Part shown: positions 1 through 7,303 of the stretch, in pieces
How positions within the stretch are numbered: position 1 is the stretch's first letter
Layout of the letters: each line of letters begins with the position of its first letter
The notes under the pieces: model-generated
Told to the model about the DNA's origin: nothing
Seen by the model: only the letters and a program-made list of their open reading frames with translations
The model's database searches: none
Position numbers and translations under genes: made by a program
IMG/VR virus record: IMGVR_UViG_3300027980_000044
Location: 1 to 48,748 of that record
Origin: a virus
Length of the DNA stretch: 48,748 nucleotides
Direction: 5' to 3' (one strand)

Positions 1-226
1 TAGCTCTGACACCATTTACGTACATGGGACTGGTCCTTCTCAGTTCGATCTAACAGCAGTAGAAAACCCTCTCAATACAACTTTGGTTGGTTACGACAAA
101 CGGGGTACCCCGTTTGGACAAATCTCACAAGAACCTTTCGATGGATACGAAATCAGCGTCTTGCTGTACGTCGGTTCCTCTAACTCTGTAGACCTCCGTT
201 TCAAAGGGAATGTAGTTGACGACCTA
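1..226. repeat. Terminal redundancy, left copy
   Basis: Bases 1-226 are repeated at 48523-48748 with a single difference (A at 99, C at 48621), which changes a Lys codon to Thr in the fibre. The gene frame is continuous across the join, so the two copies are best read as overlap of a circular or circularly permuted assembly; a true direct terminal repeat inside a gene is less likely. Confidence 0.9.
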
Positions 227-376
227 GCTCCAACAACTAAGATTAAGGTAGACGGTACGCAGTATAACCTCACTAACTGGGGATATCAGAGTAGTTCGGA
301 TGAAACAACTTGTAACGTATCTACTACTTCTCTTAGTTTTGTCGATGGGCAAACTTACGAAGTAGAACTCTTTTAA
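1..376 (+). CDS. Beta-propeller tail fibre, 3' part (gene begins at 47750)
   Basis: This is the C-terminal part of the fibre gene that starts at 47750 and crosses the join of the circular genome. The frame is open from base 2 to the TAA at 374-376 and matches the frame of the 3' end of the window. Joined, the protein is 382 residues. This part holds the end of the last propeller repeat (SDTIYVHG) and then a beta-rich C-terminal domain of about 95 residues that resembles the small tail protein at 4911-5291: both have an IS.EP..G..I start, a GN, a V(D/N)GT.Y core and a TY..EL end. Likely virion-exposed. The apparent TTG start at 83 is only an internal codon. Confidence 0.85.
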   Translation, partial: SSDTIYVHGTGPSQFDLTAVENPLNTTLVGYDKRGTPFGQISQEPFDGYEISVLLYVGSSNSVDLRFKGNVVDDLAPTTKIKVDGTQYNLTNWGYQSSSDETTCNVSTTSLSFVDGQTYEVELF

Positions 377-386
377 AGGAAGGAAA

Positions 387-788
387 ATGTACAAACTTTC
401 AAAAAGATCTCTTGATAGTCTTGATGGGGTTCATCCGGACCTCGTCAAGGTTGTTAAGAGGGCTATCCAAATCACTAAACAAGACTTCTTTGTAGGTGAG
501 GGAGTACGTTCTGTAGAGAGACAAAAGAGGCTTGTGGCTTCTGGTGCTTCACGCACTATGAACTCTCGTCATATCACAGGACACGCTGTAGACCTTCATC
601 CGTATCCCTACAACGGAGATCACGACCAAGATGGTGTTCCAAATCGTGATGACTGGGACGCTTACCGACCAATCGTAGAGGCTATGTCTAGGGCTGCTGA
701 TGAACTCGGTGTTCCACTAGAGCATGGCTGGGACTGGGGTTGGGATGCGCCCCACCATCAACTACCTTGGAGTGATTATCGTGTTTAA
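387..788 (+). CDS. Endolysin, M15-type L,D-/L-Ala-D-Glu peptidase
   Basis: A 133-residue peptidoglycan peptidase that would cut peptide stems of the host wall at lysis. The zinc-site pattern of M15C/VanY-like peptidases is visible: SRHITGHAVDLHP around residues 52-64 and DAPHHQLPW near 121-129, with an EGVRS segment at about 38-42. Between the two metal half-sites, around residues 69-80, is DHDQDGVPNRDD, which fits a 12-residue EF-hand calcium loop. The T5 endolysin of this family is calcium regulated (from memory), so calcium control is plausible here. The ATG has a strong AAGGAAGG ribosome site. It opens a lysis cassette of four genes. Confidence 0.9.
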   Translation: MYKLSKRSLDSLDGVHPDLVKVVKRAIQITKQDFFVGEGVRSVERQKRLVASGASRTMNSRHITGHAVDLHPYPYNGDHDQDGVPNRDDWDAYRPIVEAMSRAADELGVPLEHGWDWGWDAPHHQLPWSDYRV

Positions 789-1044
789 CGAGGAAGGTAT
801 CGTAAACAAACTGGTGACAGCTGCTGTTATTGGTCTGCTAGGGTGGAACGTAATGACCACCCAACAGTTGGCTATTGACGTGGCTGTCATCTCAGAAAAA
901 GTAGACACAAGTATCAGACAACAGGTGTCCAGCTCTGATATCGCTGTTCTACAGGACAAAATCGTTCGGCTAGAAAACTGGAACCAAAACCTTTCAACGA
1001 GGCTCGCTAATGTCGAAGACTACATCAGAAAAGAAGACCTATAA
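781..1044 (+). CDS. Small membrane protein with coiled coil, lysis cassette
   Basis: An 87-residue protein starting at GTG 781, inside the last codons of the endolysin gene (overlap of 8 bases). One hydrophobic segment (LVTAAVIGLLGWNVM, about residues 11-25) is followed by a long heptad-rich helix with VISEKV, IAVLQDKIVRLENW and LANVEDYI. One membrane span plus a coiled coil suits an inner-membrane lysis regulator, an i-spanin-like protein or an XhlA-like holin partner. The upstream in-frame ATG at 724 would lie deep in the endolysin gene and lacks a ribosome site, so GTG 781 is preferred. Exact role unproven. Confidence 0.7.
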   Translation: MFNEEGIVNKLVTAAVIGLLGWNVMTTQQLAIDVAVISEKVDTSIRQQVSSSDIAVLQDKIVRLENWNQNLSTRLANVEDYIRKEDL

Positions 1045-1189
1045 ACGTGAGGTGGCTGCTGTCCTTCTGGCTGGCTTAGGCTACCTCGTATTCGTAGATA
1101 ATGTGGAGATGGTAAATGTACTGGTATGGCCGTTTGTCAGTTTTGCTGCTGGTGCTTTTGGCCTCGATGCCATTAAGCAGCTGCGATAA
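1010..1189 (+). CDS. Holin-like two-span membrane protein
   Basis: A 59-residue gene that overlaps the coiled-coil gene before it (ATG at 1010, previous stop at 1042-1044) and the spanin gene after it. The product starts MSKTTSEKKTYKREV and has two hydrophobic spans, AAVLLAGLGYLVFV and VLVWPFVSFAAGAFGL, with a charged start and end. Small size, two spans and position between endolysin and spanin make it the best holin candidate in the genome. The reading frame was read directly; no homology search was possible. Confidence 0.72.
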   Translation: MSKTTSEKKTYKREVAAVLLAGLGYLVFVDNVEMVNVLVWPFVSFAAGAFGLDAIKQLR

Positions 1190-1448
1190 AGCTCTGCCAT
1201 TTCTTACCGGAGGAGGCCCTAACGTAGCTGCAAATACACAGCTGGGTAAAACCAATACACAAACGTTGGGTGTCTCCTCCTCCAACGCCCCTACGGTAAG
1301 CCTTAGACCTCAGTCAAGGGTGGATCAGATCGACCAGAGTACGAAGACCCAGAACGATACTAACCCTGTTGTCTGGGTTGTCTTTGGTTTACTCATTGCT
1401 CTAGCGATGTACCTTATGTATCTCCTCCCTTCACCTAAAAGGTCTTGA
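1116..1448 (+). CDS. Unimolecular spanin (u-spanin)
   Basis: A 110-residue protein with an N-terminal lipoprotein signal (LLLVLLASMPLSSC, lipobox LSSC, lipidated Cys at residue 23) and a C-terminal membrane span (VVWVVFGLLIALAMYLMYLL, residues about 85-104) followed by a short basic tail. An outer-membrane lipid anchor plus an inner-membrane span in one chain is the layout of a u-spanin such as T1 gp11, which fuses the two membranes in the last step of lysis. The periplasmic part includes NVAANTQLGKTNTQT, a segment I remember from other phage lysis proteins. Its start lies inside the holin-like gene. Its stop codon lies within the -35 box of the next promoter. Confidence 0.82.
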   Translation: MYWYGRLSVLLLVLLASMPLSSCDKALPFLTGGGPNVAANTQLGKTNTQTLGVSSSNAPTVSLRPQSRVDQIDQSTKTQNDTNPVVWVVFGLLIALAMYLMYLLPSPKRS

Positions 1449-1473
1449 CAGGTTTTAATAACCATGTTATAAT
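1445..1473 (+). promoter_or_regulatory. Sigma70-type promoter, rightward
   Basis: TTGACA at 1445-1450 and TATAAT at 1468-1473 with a 17-base spacer: both hexamers are perfect consensus. It would drive the small HNH gene and the tailspike genes up to the terminator at 5300. Host polymerase is the likely user, since the phage shows no polymerase of its own. Confidence 0.85.
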
Positions 1474-1501
1474 TAACTTAGGGTTTGTCCGGGGGGATAT
1501 A
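1471..1501 (+). repeat. Conserved promoter-leader element, copy 1
   Basis: A 31-base stretch that begins in the -10 box and covers the presumed transcript start. It matches 23928-23958 at 29 of 31 positions, in the same orientation and again directly after a TTGACA -35 box. It contains a CCGGGG block and ends GATATA. Function unknown; an operator or leader is possible. Confidence 0.8.
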
Positions 1502-1526
1502 ACATAACTTAACAATAGGGACTTTT

Positions 1527-1784
1527 ATGCCTCGTAATTATAAAAAAGAATACAAGAACTACCACTCTAAGCCTGCTCAAAAGAAAAATAGAGCTAGTCG
1601 TAATGCTGCTCGACGTAAGGCTGTAGCCTCAGGTAAGGCTCGTAAAGGGGATGGTAAGGACGTACATCACAAGAATGGTAATCCTCGGGATAACCGTAGC
1701 TCTAACCTTTCTGTGAAAAGTAAAAGTAAGAACAGATCTTATTCTCGCACTAAGACAGCACGTAAGAAAAATCCTAGGAGCTAA
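1527..1784 (+). CDS. Small HNH-type protein
   Basis: An 85-residue, strongly basic protein. The core GDGKDVHHKNGNPRDNRSSN (about residues 45-64) has the His-His, Asn and NR spacing of small phage HNH nucleases. The N-terminus (MPRNYKKEYKNYHSK) is typical of short HNH proteins in podoviruses, as I recall them. Such proteins are often linked to packaging or DNA processing, but here it is placed just ahead of the tailspike and behind its own strong promoter. The length covers only the minimal HNH fold, so nuclease activity is not certain. Confidence 0.75.
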   Translation: MPRNYKKEYKNYHSKPAQKKNRASRNAARRKAVASGKARKGDGKDVHHKNGNPRDNRSSNLSVKSKSKNRSYSRTKTARKKNPRS

Positions 1785-1790
1785 CAACGT

Positions 1791-4700
1791 ATGGCAAAGA
1801 GACCATCTATTTCTTCTGTAGGTTCTGGTTACACATCCCCAGAGACCCTAAACCAAAACTTCCAGAACATTGCTGAAGCATTTGACAACACACTGTCTAG
1901 GGATGGCTCCACGCCTAACTCTCTGGGGTCCGACCTAGACCTAGACGGTAACGATATCCTTAACGTAGATAACCTCACTGTTACTGGTACAATCAATTAC
2001 CAAGGTCGTGTCTTGACACCCGGAGGGGGTGGCGAAGGCTCCGGTGTTGCCGTTCTGTACAACTCGACCCTTCTAACTCCTGTTGCTACTGCTCTGAACT
2101 TCACTGGGGCAGGTGTAACAGTCACAAACGATGGTTTGACTAAGACGATCAACATCCCCGGTGCAGGTGGCTCTGGTGGTCTTCCTACCTACAGTCAACC
2201 AGCTTCAGTACGGACTGACATTGGGAATGGAACACTCTCGGATGGAGACAAGTTCTACCTCGGTGGGGAGTTGTTTGAAGTCCAACGTAGTCTAGATAAT
2301 GATCCGGACTCTTGGTTCTACAACACCAACGGTGACACCAATTACGGTGTTAAACCTATCTCTCCTCTTCCATACAACTACTATGTCTTCCCGGGTTTCA
2401 AAACCCAAGACAACAATAAGATTCACATTAGTATCTCTCCCGATGGACGTAGATTCTTCCGTCTCAACGCTGAACCCATCATGCGTGGTGGTGGAGACAG
2501 CACTATCGGTGGTCGAGACTCTCAGTTGTTCTGGAACGAGAACCTTGGTGAATGGTGGATGCCTGTTACCTCGGGCAGTGAAGTAACTGATTATGACTTC
2601 TCTGTCTTCCGGTCTCGAGACGGTATTACCTTTGGGTTGTCTCGTGGTTATCTTGACGCCAACAGTCCTGAAGGTAAAGTACGAGGGAAGACTCTTCCGG
2701 GTACTTCTCGTCCTGTGGATCGTCAGTGGTCTAACAAGTTCTATCGCTTTAACGGTACACTGTACATCATCACGTCTCTTCAGGTTCTCCCTGATGTCAC
2801 CAATGCGTTTGGTAATAATGCCCCTCAGTTCCGTCCGTACATCGCTGAGGTTATCGACGAAGACAACATGCTCTTCGGTCCTGTCACACAGCTTCAAATC
2901 GGTGGGGCAACTGACGCTAAACTGAACCCTGACTTCATCCTCGTAGACGGTACTTACTACGCTTGTATCAAAGATAGTCCTACTCGTTCTATCGAAGTCT
3001 GGTCTGCTACTGATCTGTTTGGTACTTGGACACTTGAAGATACTATCGACCTCAACCCGGCTGACTTGAACAGTCTGGAAGGCGATACTTGGGCTGTGCA
3101 TAAGTATGTAGACCCGAATGACCCAGACAACATTCTGATTAAATACCGTATCCATCTGGCTAACAACCGTGATGAGAACGACAAACTGATCGGTATTCCT
3201 CGGTTTACTGAATCTCTAACCACACCTGCTGGTCCTTATGGAGACATCGAACAACTAGACTTCTCCCATGCTTCCCGCAACGGTACTATCACTAATTTGG
3301 CGATGGTCAACGACCCTCGTGCTATCAAGTCCATTATGGCTGCTCAAGATGCTTACGTTGGTCAATTCCGACACAAAGTGGACGAACAGGAGACTCTGGA
3401 CGCTGGTACACACGACCTGTACCCTCAACAGAGTTTCATGTATACAATCGCTGGAGCAGGTGGTTCTACTGTTGTAGAAGTGAAAGAGAAGGTTGCTGAT
3501 CGTTTCTACGTTGGTGTTAACAACACTAATGCCGGAGCTACTATTGAGTTCACTGGTAACGATCTCTGTCGTGAGTTCACTGTAGGTGGTGGTGCCCAAG
3601 AGTACGTCGAGGTTATCTGGCTTGAGGCTATCGGTAAGTACGTACCAATTGGCCGTATACAGTCTTTTGGTGTTGCCGATAAACAACTTCTGACAGATAC
3701 CACAGACACTGTGACACCCACACAGGACACCGAGTACTATATTCTGGGTACAGCAGGGTCCACACAAGTAACCATCCCTGAGAAGGGAGCTGATAGCTTC
3801 TACGTAGCTGTTCACAACAGTGATCCCGGAGCTACTGTAGAGTTCATCGGCAATGACTTCTGTCGTCCCTTTACAGTAGGTGGTGGTCAACAGGAGTTGA
3901 TCCAAGTTATCTGGTCTGAGCAAATCGGTAAGTACATTCCGGTGGGACGTTTGTCTACCGGTGGTGGTGGCTCCTCAGACGGTGTCATCAATGGGTTGAC
4001 CTTCAACTCAGGAACAAATGTGCTGACAGCCTCTAGGACTGTTGGGGGTGATCTAACCGCTGACCTGTCTGCTCTGGATACCCAAGAAGGTATCACAGTT
4101 GAGGACGAAGGTGTTCCACTCACTACTCTTGCAACCACTTTGAACTTCACAGGTACTGGTGTAACCGTTACTGGAACCGGTGCTGAGAAGACAGTGACTA
4201 TCAACTCTGGTGGTGGAAGCGCTGACGGTGTTGTGACAGCAGGTACCTATAACTCTACTTCAAAGGAAGTAACTCTGTCTAGGTCTGAAGGCCTTGCTGA
4301 TGTTACAGTAGACATGAGTGGACTGCCTTACAGATACTTCGGCTCGACCACTGTTCTTCTGGACCAGTCTGGTGCTGATGGCTGGGGTATTCGGGATGCT
4401 GCTACAGATGGTGACTTTATCCCATTCGGCACTTCTCGTCGCCTAGGGAACCTTGCAAACCCTGTGAGGGGTGTTACACTGGAGGCTAGGGATGCAGCCG
4501 GTGGAACTGGCACAGACCATCTGGAACTGTTCCTTGCACAGAATGGTTCCCTGAGACTTACCGATGTAAATTCTCCTACAAACAACGATGGTTTGGACAT
4601 CAATGCGTTCAACCAAGTTCACATAGATACACGTACATCGGGTACTGCAACTTGGGATCGCTCTAACGGCAATGTCATCAACTTCACCAGCAGTCTTTCC

Positions 4701-4910
4701 AGCACACTTACTGTGGACTTGTCTAGTATGAAGGTTGGTGAGTTTGTGTTTGTTCGGGTGGGTAGTCCTAATAGCCGGACTATCAGCTTCACAGGACAAA
4801 CCTTTGAGTGGGCAGGAGGCTCTCAGCCTTCAACTACCGCGAGTACGATGTCTTACATCTTCTTCAGAGTAGGTTCGTCTAATACACAAGCTATCGCTGT
4901 GGAGTTCTAA
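1791..4910 (+). CDS. Tailspike / tail fibre with glycosidase-like beta-propeller
   Basis: A 1039-residue virion protein. Residues 1-75 are a typical fibre attachment region (SPETLNQNFQNIAEAF, then DLDLDGNDILNV). From about 165 to 510 there are repeating propeller-like strands with SPDGRRFFRL, SRDGITFG, FYRFNGTLYIITS and DFILVDGTYYACIKD, which recall GH43/GH32-type five-bladed glycosidases; a capsule- or LPS-degrading role is inferred. After this the protein carries two internal duplications: a 75-residue block (GN(D)xCR.FTVGGG.Q, near 545-625 and 640-715) and a shorter LNFTG.GVTVT block near 102-112 and again near 780-790. The start follows AGGAG and comes six bases after the HNH stop. Confidence 0.88.
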   Translation: MAKRPSISSVGSGYTSPETLNQNFQNIAEAFDNTLSRDGSTPNSLGSDLDLDGNDILNVDNLTVTGTINYQGRVLTPGGGGEGSGVAVLYNSTLLTPVATALNFTGAGVTVTNDGLTKTINIPGAGGSGGLPTYSQPASVRTDIGNGTLSDGDKFYLGGELFEVQRSLDNDPDSWFYNTNGDTNYGVKPISPLPYNYYVFPGFKTQDNNKIHISISPDGRRFFRLNAEPIMRGGGDSTIGGRDSQLFWNENLGEWWMPVTSGSEVTDYDFSVFRSRDGITFGLSRGYLDANSPEGKVRGKTLPGTSRPVDRQWSNKFYRFNGTLYIITSLQVLPDVTNAFGNNAPQFRPYIAEVIDEDNMLFGPVTQLQIGGATDAKLNPDFILVDGTYYACIKDSPTRSIEVWSATDLFGTWTLEDTIDLNPADLNSLEGDTWAVHKYVDPNDPDNILIKYRIHLANNRDENDKLIGIPRFTESLTTPAGPYGDIEQLDFSHASRNGTITNLAMVNDPRAIKSIMAAQDAYVGQFRHKVDEQETLDAGTHDLYPQQSFMYTIAGAGGSTVVEVKEKVADRFYVGVNNTNAGATIEFTGNDLCREFTVGGGAQEYVEVIWLEAIGKYVPIGRIQSFGVADKQLLTDTTDTVTPTQDTEYYILGTAGSTQVTIPEKGADSFYVAVHNSDPGATVEFIGNDFCRPFTVGGGQQELIQVIWSEQIGKYIPVGRLSTGGGGSSDGVINGLTFNSGTNVLTASRTVGGDLTADLSALDTQEGITVEDEGVPLTTLATTLNFTGTGVTVTGTGAEKTVTINSGGGSADGVVTAGTYNSTSKEVTLSRSEGLADVTVDMSGLPYRYFGSTTVLLDQSGADGWGIRDAATDGDFIPFGTSRRLGNLANPVRGVTLEARDAAGGTGTDHLELFLAQNGSLRLTDVNSPTNNDGLDINAFNQVHIDTRTSGTATWDRSNGNVINFTSSLSSTLTVDLSSMKVGEFVFVRVGSPNSRTISFTGQTFEWAGGSQPSTTASTMSYIFFRVGSSNTQAIAVEF

Positions 4911-5291
4911 ATGCTACAACTGTTCATGATGATGTCTGCCTTTGCGGCTAATCAAGAGACAGTTACCTACACATGGTCTATGACAGCTGGGACGAATGGT
5001 TCGTACAACGGCTATTCCCCAGCGTCAGACCTAAACGTTGGTTCTATCTCTGCGGAGCCTGTAGCAGGTCAGACGATACGAAGACAACTCTCTGGTGTGT
5101 CTAACGCGTCTAGGTTCCAGTTCCTTGGTAACGCTACTTCAGCTGTATCAGGGTTCACTGAATTGGTCGTTAATGGGACTTCCTACGCAATCTCTTCTTG
5201 GACATACAATGGTACAGCAACATACGCTGTGTTTACAACAACTGCTCCTACGTATAGTAACGGTGTTACCTACACCTGTGAGCTTAGATAA
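4911..5291 (+). CDS. Small tail-associated protein sharing the fibre C-terminal domain
   Basis: A 126-residue beta-rich protein starting immediately after the tailspike stop. The first 13 residues are hydrophobic (MLQLFMMMSAFAA) and could be a signal or a poorly formed start. From about residue 42 it aligns by eye with the C-terminal domain of the propeller fibre that ends at 376 (ISAEP..G..I, GN, LVVNGTSYAISSW, NGVTYTCEL). The shared domain suggests a common virion dock or a receptor-binding knob. No enzyme motif is visible. Confidence 0.75.
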   Translation: MLQLFMMMSAFAANQETVTYTWSMTAGTNGSYNGYSPASDLNVGSISAEPVAGQTIRRQLSGVSNASRFQFLGNATSAVSGFTELVVNGTSYAISSWTYNGTATYAVFTTTAPTYSNGVTYTCELR

Positions 5292-5340
5292 ACAAAAAGA
5301 AAGCCCCTAAGGAGAAATCCCTAGGGGCTATTTTCTTTTA
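5291..5340. terminator. Bidirectional intrinsic terminator
   Basis: AGCCCCTA at 5302-5309 pairs with TAGGGGCT at 5322-5329, with extra GG/CC pairs inside. On the + strand it is followed by ATTTTCTTTT; on the - strand the far side reads TTTCTTTTTGTTT. It separates the converging tail and replication blocks and would stop both. Confidence 0.9.
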
Positions 5341-5520
5341 GTTTACTGGTGTGAGTGATACCACCCGGTCAGGGTCGTTCTGCTCAAAGTCGATCTCTTG
5401 AGCCATCCACTCGTACATAGCCTCAGCTAGTTCCATGACGTCTTGGTCTTGGTGTTGCCGTGCTTCTACTGCGAGTTGGAGTGCTGCCATTTTTACGGAG
5501 AAGGATGAAATTGTGTTCAT
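5338..5520 (-). CDS. Hypothetical small acidic protein, last gene of leftward block
   Basis: A 60-residue acidic, probably all-helical protein (AALQLAVEARQHQDQDVMELAEAMYEWM). Its ATG overlaps the stop of the DUF3310 gene as ATGA, so it is translationally coupled. No known domain recognised. It ends directly at the terminator. Confidence 0.75.
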   Translation of the reverse strand: MNTISSFSVKMAALQLAVEARQHQDQDVMELAEAMYEWMAQEIDFEQNDPDRVVSLTPVN

Positions 5521-5849
5521 GTGGTTTCCTTTGCGGTGTACTCTTCTTTGATCAGTTCTAGGTAATGAATAGCTTTATTGATATCCTCTAGACCGTTCTT
5601 GTCCTTGTGACGTGAGACATACTTTACTACGTTACCTTCGTACCAACCTAGATTATTTTCTCTGATGTATTCGATGGGTTGGATCTTGAAGGTCTTGTAG
5701 TGGGCACCTCCCACTTGTTTGTCTTTTGGTTTCACTTCGTTTGTCCTTCGGAACGTCGGAAGAGAGCAACAATAGAGGGTCTGTCCGGGCAGTACATCAC
5801 GGTAGATCTTACCACAACTCTGACACCGGTAGTCACTCTTCGTTTCCAC
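5517..5849 (-). CDS. DUF3310 protein with N-terminal zinc-ribbon-like segment
   Basis: A 110-residue protein. Residues about 48-105 match the phage DUF3310 family (HYKTFKIQPIEYI, NLGWYEGNVVKYVSRH, LEDINKAIHYL), often labelled as a nucleotide-kinase-like protein though its activity is unproven. Ahead of it is an unusual short segment with C-x2-C and a CC pair (residues 9-28), probably zinc binding. GTG 5849 is the chosen start: it has GGAGGA upstream and overlaps the preceding 50-residue gene. Confidence 0.8.
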   Translation of the reverse strand: METKSDYRCQSCGKIYRDVLPGQTLYCCSLPTFRRTNEVKPKDKQVGGAHYKTFKIQPIEYIRENNLGWYEGNVVKYVSRHKDKNGLEDINKAIHYLELIKEEYTAKETT

Positions 5850-5985
5850 CTGTGAGTCCTCCTTCGATACCTTCTAGTGCGATTTGAAGACCGATAAGCA
5901 TCCAGTCTTTAGTCGGGCCATCTGGGAGGATTTGAACCCCCCAGCCAATAAGTTCAGCACTGAGCCACATTCGGAATTTAAGCAT
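5833..5985 (-). CDS. Hypothetical small protein coupled to thyX
   Basis: A 50-residue gene. Its ATG at 5985 lies in the last codons of thyX (ATGCTTAA), and its stop overlaps the next gene's GTG. The product begins MLKFRMWLSAELIGWG and has a second hydrophobic helix (WMLIGLQIALEGI). Perhaps membrane-associated. No family recognised. Confidence 0.7.
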   Translation of the reverse strand: MLKFRMWLSAELIGWGVQILPDGPTKDWMLIGLQIALEGIEGGLTGGNEE

Positions 5986-6652
5986 TCTCTTCTTCTTTCT
6001 TAACGAGTTCCCCCCAAGATACGGGGAAAAGCTCTTTCATTTTTTCGTCAATTTGTTGAGCCACAAGACGTGACTCGTATTGTGTGTCTTCTTTAAGACG
6101 TAGGCTGCACATGTCTGCAAAGGCGTCGAGGCTGCCAGACCAATACCACTCGGTCATCATGGACTGAGGTAGGATCATACGGGCTTGCTCAGGGCAGACC
6201 CCTTGCTCTATAAGGTGTTTGTAGAGACTTAAAGTCTCTTCGTTTTGAGCGTAAACATCCTCTGGGATATCCTTGAACTCCCACAGAGACTCGTAAGTTT
6301 GGACAGGTAGGTCCGTACTACCTTGCTTCTTGTCTACGGCCTTGGATCTCCAAACGTCTGGTACGTAAAGCTCGGGTGCGTCATCTACATAGCGTCGACT
6401 GATTTCATTCCACCTTAGGTATTGGTGCTTCACCAACTGTCTAGCGACAAAAAGAGGTGCCCTAACCCTGAACGAGGCAAAACAGTGTCCAAAGGGTGAG
6501 ATATGTTTGTTCCTCGCCAAATAGGAAATTAGTTTGTCGTTTTGTTCTTTTGAGTAAAGAGATGCTTCTTTGTCGAAAGACACTCTCGCAGCATTAACTA
6601 CCGTTTCATCAGTACCCATATGGTCTAAGTAGTCAACCTTGATTTGAGCCAT
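5978..6652 (-). CDS. thyX: Flavin-dependent thymidylate synthase ThyX
   Basis: A 224-residue enzyme that methylates dUMP to dTMP using methylenetetrahydrofolate and FADH2, supplying thymine for phage DNA. The signature region is at about residues 79-92: KHQYLRWNEISRRY. The usual cellular motif is RHR..S.NE.S.RY; here the first and third residues are Lys and Gln and the first Ser is Arg, while NE.S.RY is intact. I recall KH-type variants in other phage ThyX proteins, so this is likely functional. ISPFGHC near 51-57 also fits the family. It lies downstream of nrdJ, so dNTP supply genes are co-transcribed. Confidence 0.95.
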   Translation of the reverse strand: MAQIKVDYLDHMGTDETVVNAARVSFDKEASLYSKEQNDKLISYLARNKHISPFGHCFASFRVRAPLFVARQLVKHQYLRWNEISRRYVDDAPELYVPDVWRSKAVDKKQGSTDLPVQTYESLWEFKDIPEDVYAQNEETLSLYKHLIEQGVCPEQARMILPQSMMTEWYWSGSLDAFADMCSLRLKEDTQYESRLVAQQIDEKMKELFPVSWGELVKKEEENA

Positions 6653-7080
6653 TCAATAATCCTCTCTAAGTCTTCTATACTAGCGTCGTCTTTTATTCTA
6701 TTAGCCCTCTGTGAGAGCCACTGAACGTTTCCTTTTACGTAACCTTTTTCCGGAACCACCCTGTCTAACTCGGCTGCCTCTGAACTCCCTTTCGGAGCTT
6801 TCAAACTGAGAGGTGTTCCGAAGACGGGGCAAACTCCAGTCCAGATACCTTTTAAGTGAGCTACGTCCAAGTCAAAAGGTAGACCTTTGTCTGAGGCCCT
6901 GTGCCTAGCGGACCTCATCCTAATGGCAAACCTGTTTTTGTCTCTGTACTTTTTCTGGTACCCCTTGTTTCTCTCTACGTAACAAGCTTTACAAAGAGAG
7001 TGGAGACCTCCACGATTCCTATAGAAGTCTCCAGTGCTCTTCGGGGTAAGACACCCAGTACAGACCTTTGTCTGGCTCAA
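6625..7080 (-). CDS. HNH endonuclease, free-standing
   Basis: A 151-residue HNH nuclease. The N-terminus has two CxxC pairs (CTGC, CKAC) forming a likely zinc finger; the C-terminal half carries AELDRVVPEKGYVKGNVQWL, the DR.....GY..GNV core of a phage HNH family. The preferred start is TTG 7080, which overlaps the upstream stop as TTGA. Its 3' end overlaps the thyX start by 28 bases. Such genes often behave as homing nucleases inserted between nucleotide-metabolism genes; here it sits between the nrdJ cluster and thyX. Confidence 0.85.
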   Translation of the reverse strand: MSQTKVCTGCLTPKSTGDFYRNRGGLHSLCKACYVERNKGYQKKYRDKNRFAIRMRSARHRASDKGLPFDLDVAHLKGIWTGVCPVFGTPLSLKAPKGSSEAAELDRVVPEKGYVKGNVQWLSQRANRIKDDASIEDLERIIEWLKSRLTT

Positions 7081-7286
7081 GTAGCTCTCCCCAGTGTTAC
7101 ATATTTTTGGTCAGCGATGTAGGCTCCCTCTGGGAGAGAGTCCACATTGTTTTGTTTAAAGGTAAAGTTGGCTTCACGACATTCAGCCTCAGTCCTAAAG
7201 GGCATCAGAGAGGTTGCCAGACCACACCCCTCAGGGGTCCTAATGCCTTGCTCCAAACCACATACCAGTGTTAGTGCGATAAACAT
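7077..7286 (-). CDS. Hypothetical small protein with signal-like N-terminus
   Basis: A 69-residue product starting MFIALTLVCGLEQG, a short hydrophobic stretch that could be a signal peptide or lipoprotein-like start (Cys at 9), followed by a soluble region with two further Cys. GGAGGG precedes the ATG. Export and inhibition of a host function are possible but unsupported. Confidence 0.65.
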   Translation of the reverse strand: MFIALTLVCGLEQGIRTPEGCGLATSLMPFRTEAECREANFTFKQNNVDSLPEGAYIADQKYVTLGRAT

Positions 7287-7303
7287 TTGTTACCCTCCTT
7301 CTG

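Noticed and set aside
83-376. Separate 97-residue gene starting at TTG 83
   Set aside because: It is the in-frame end of the fibre gene that starts at 47750; no ribosome site at 83.
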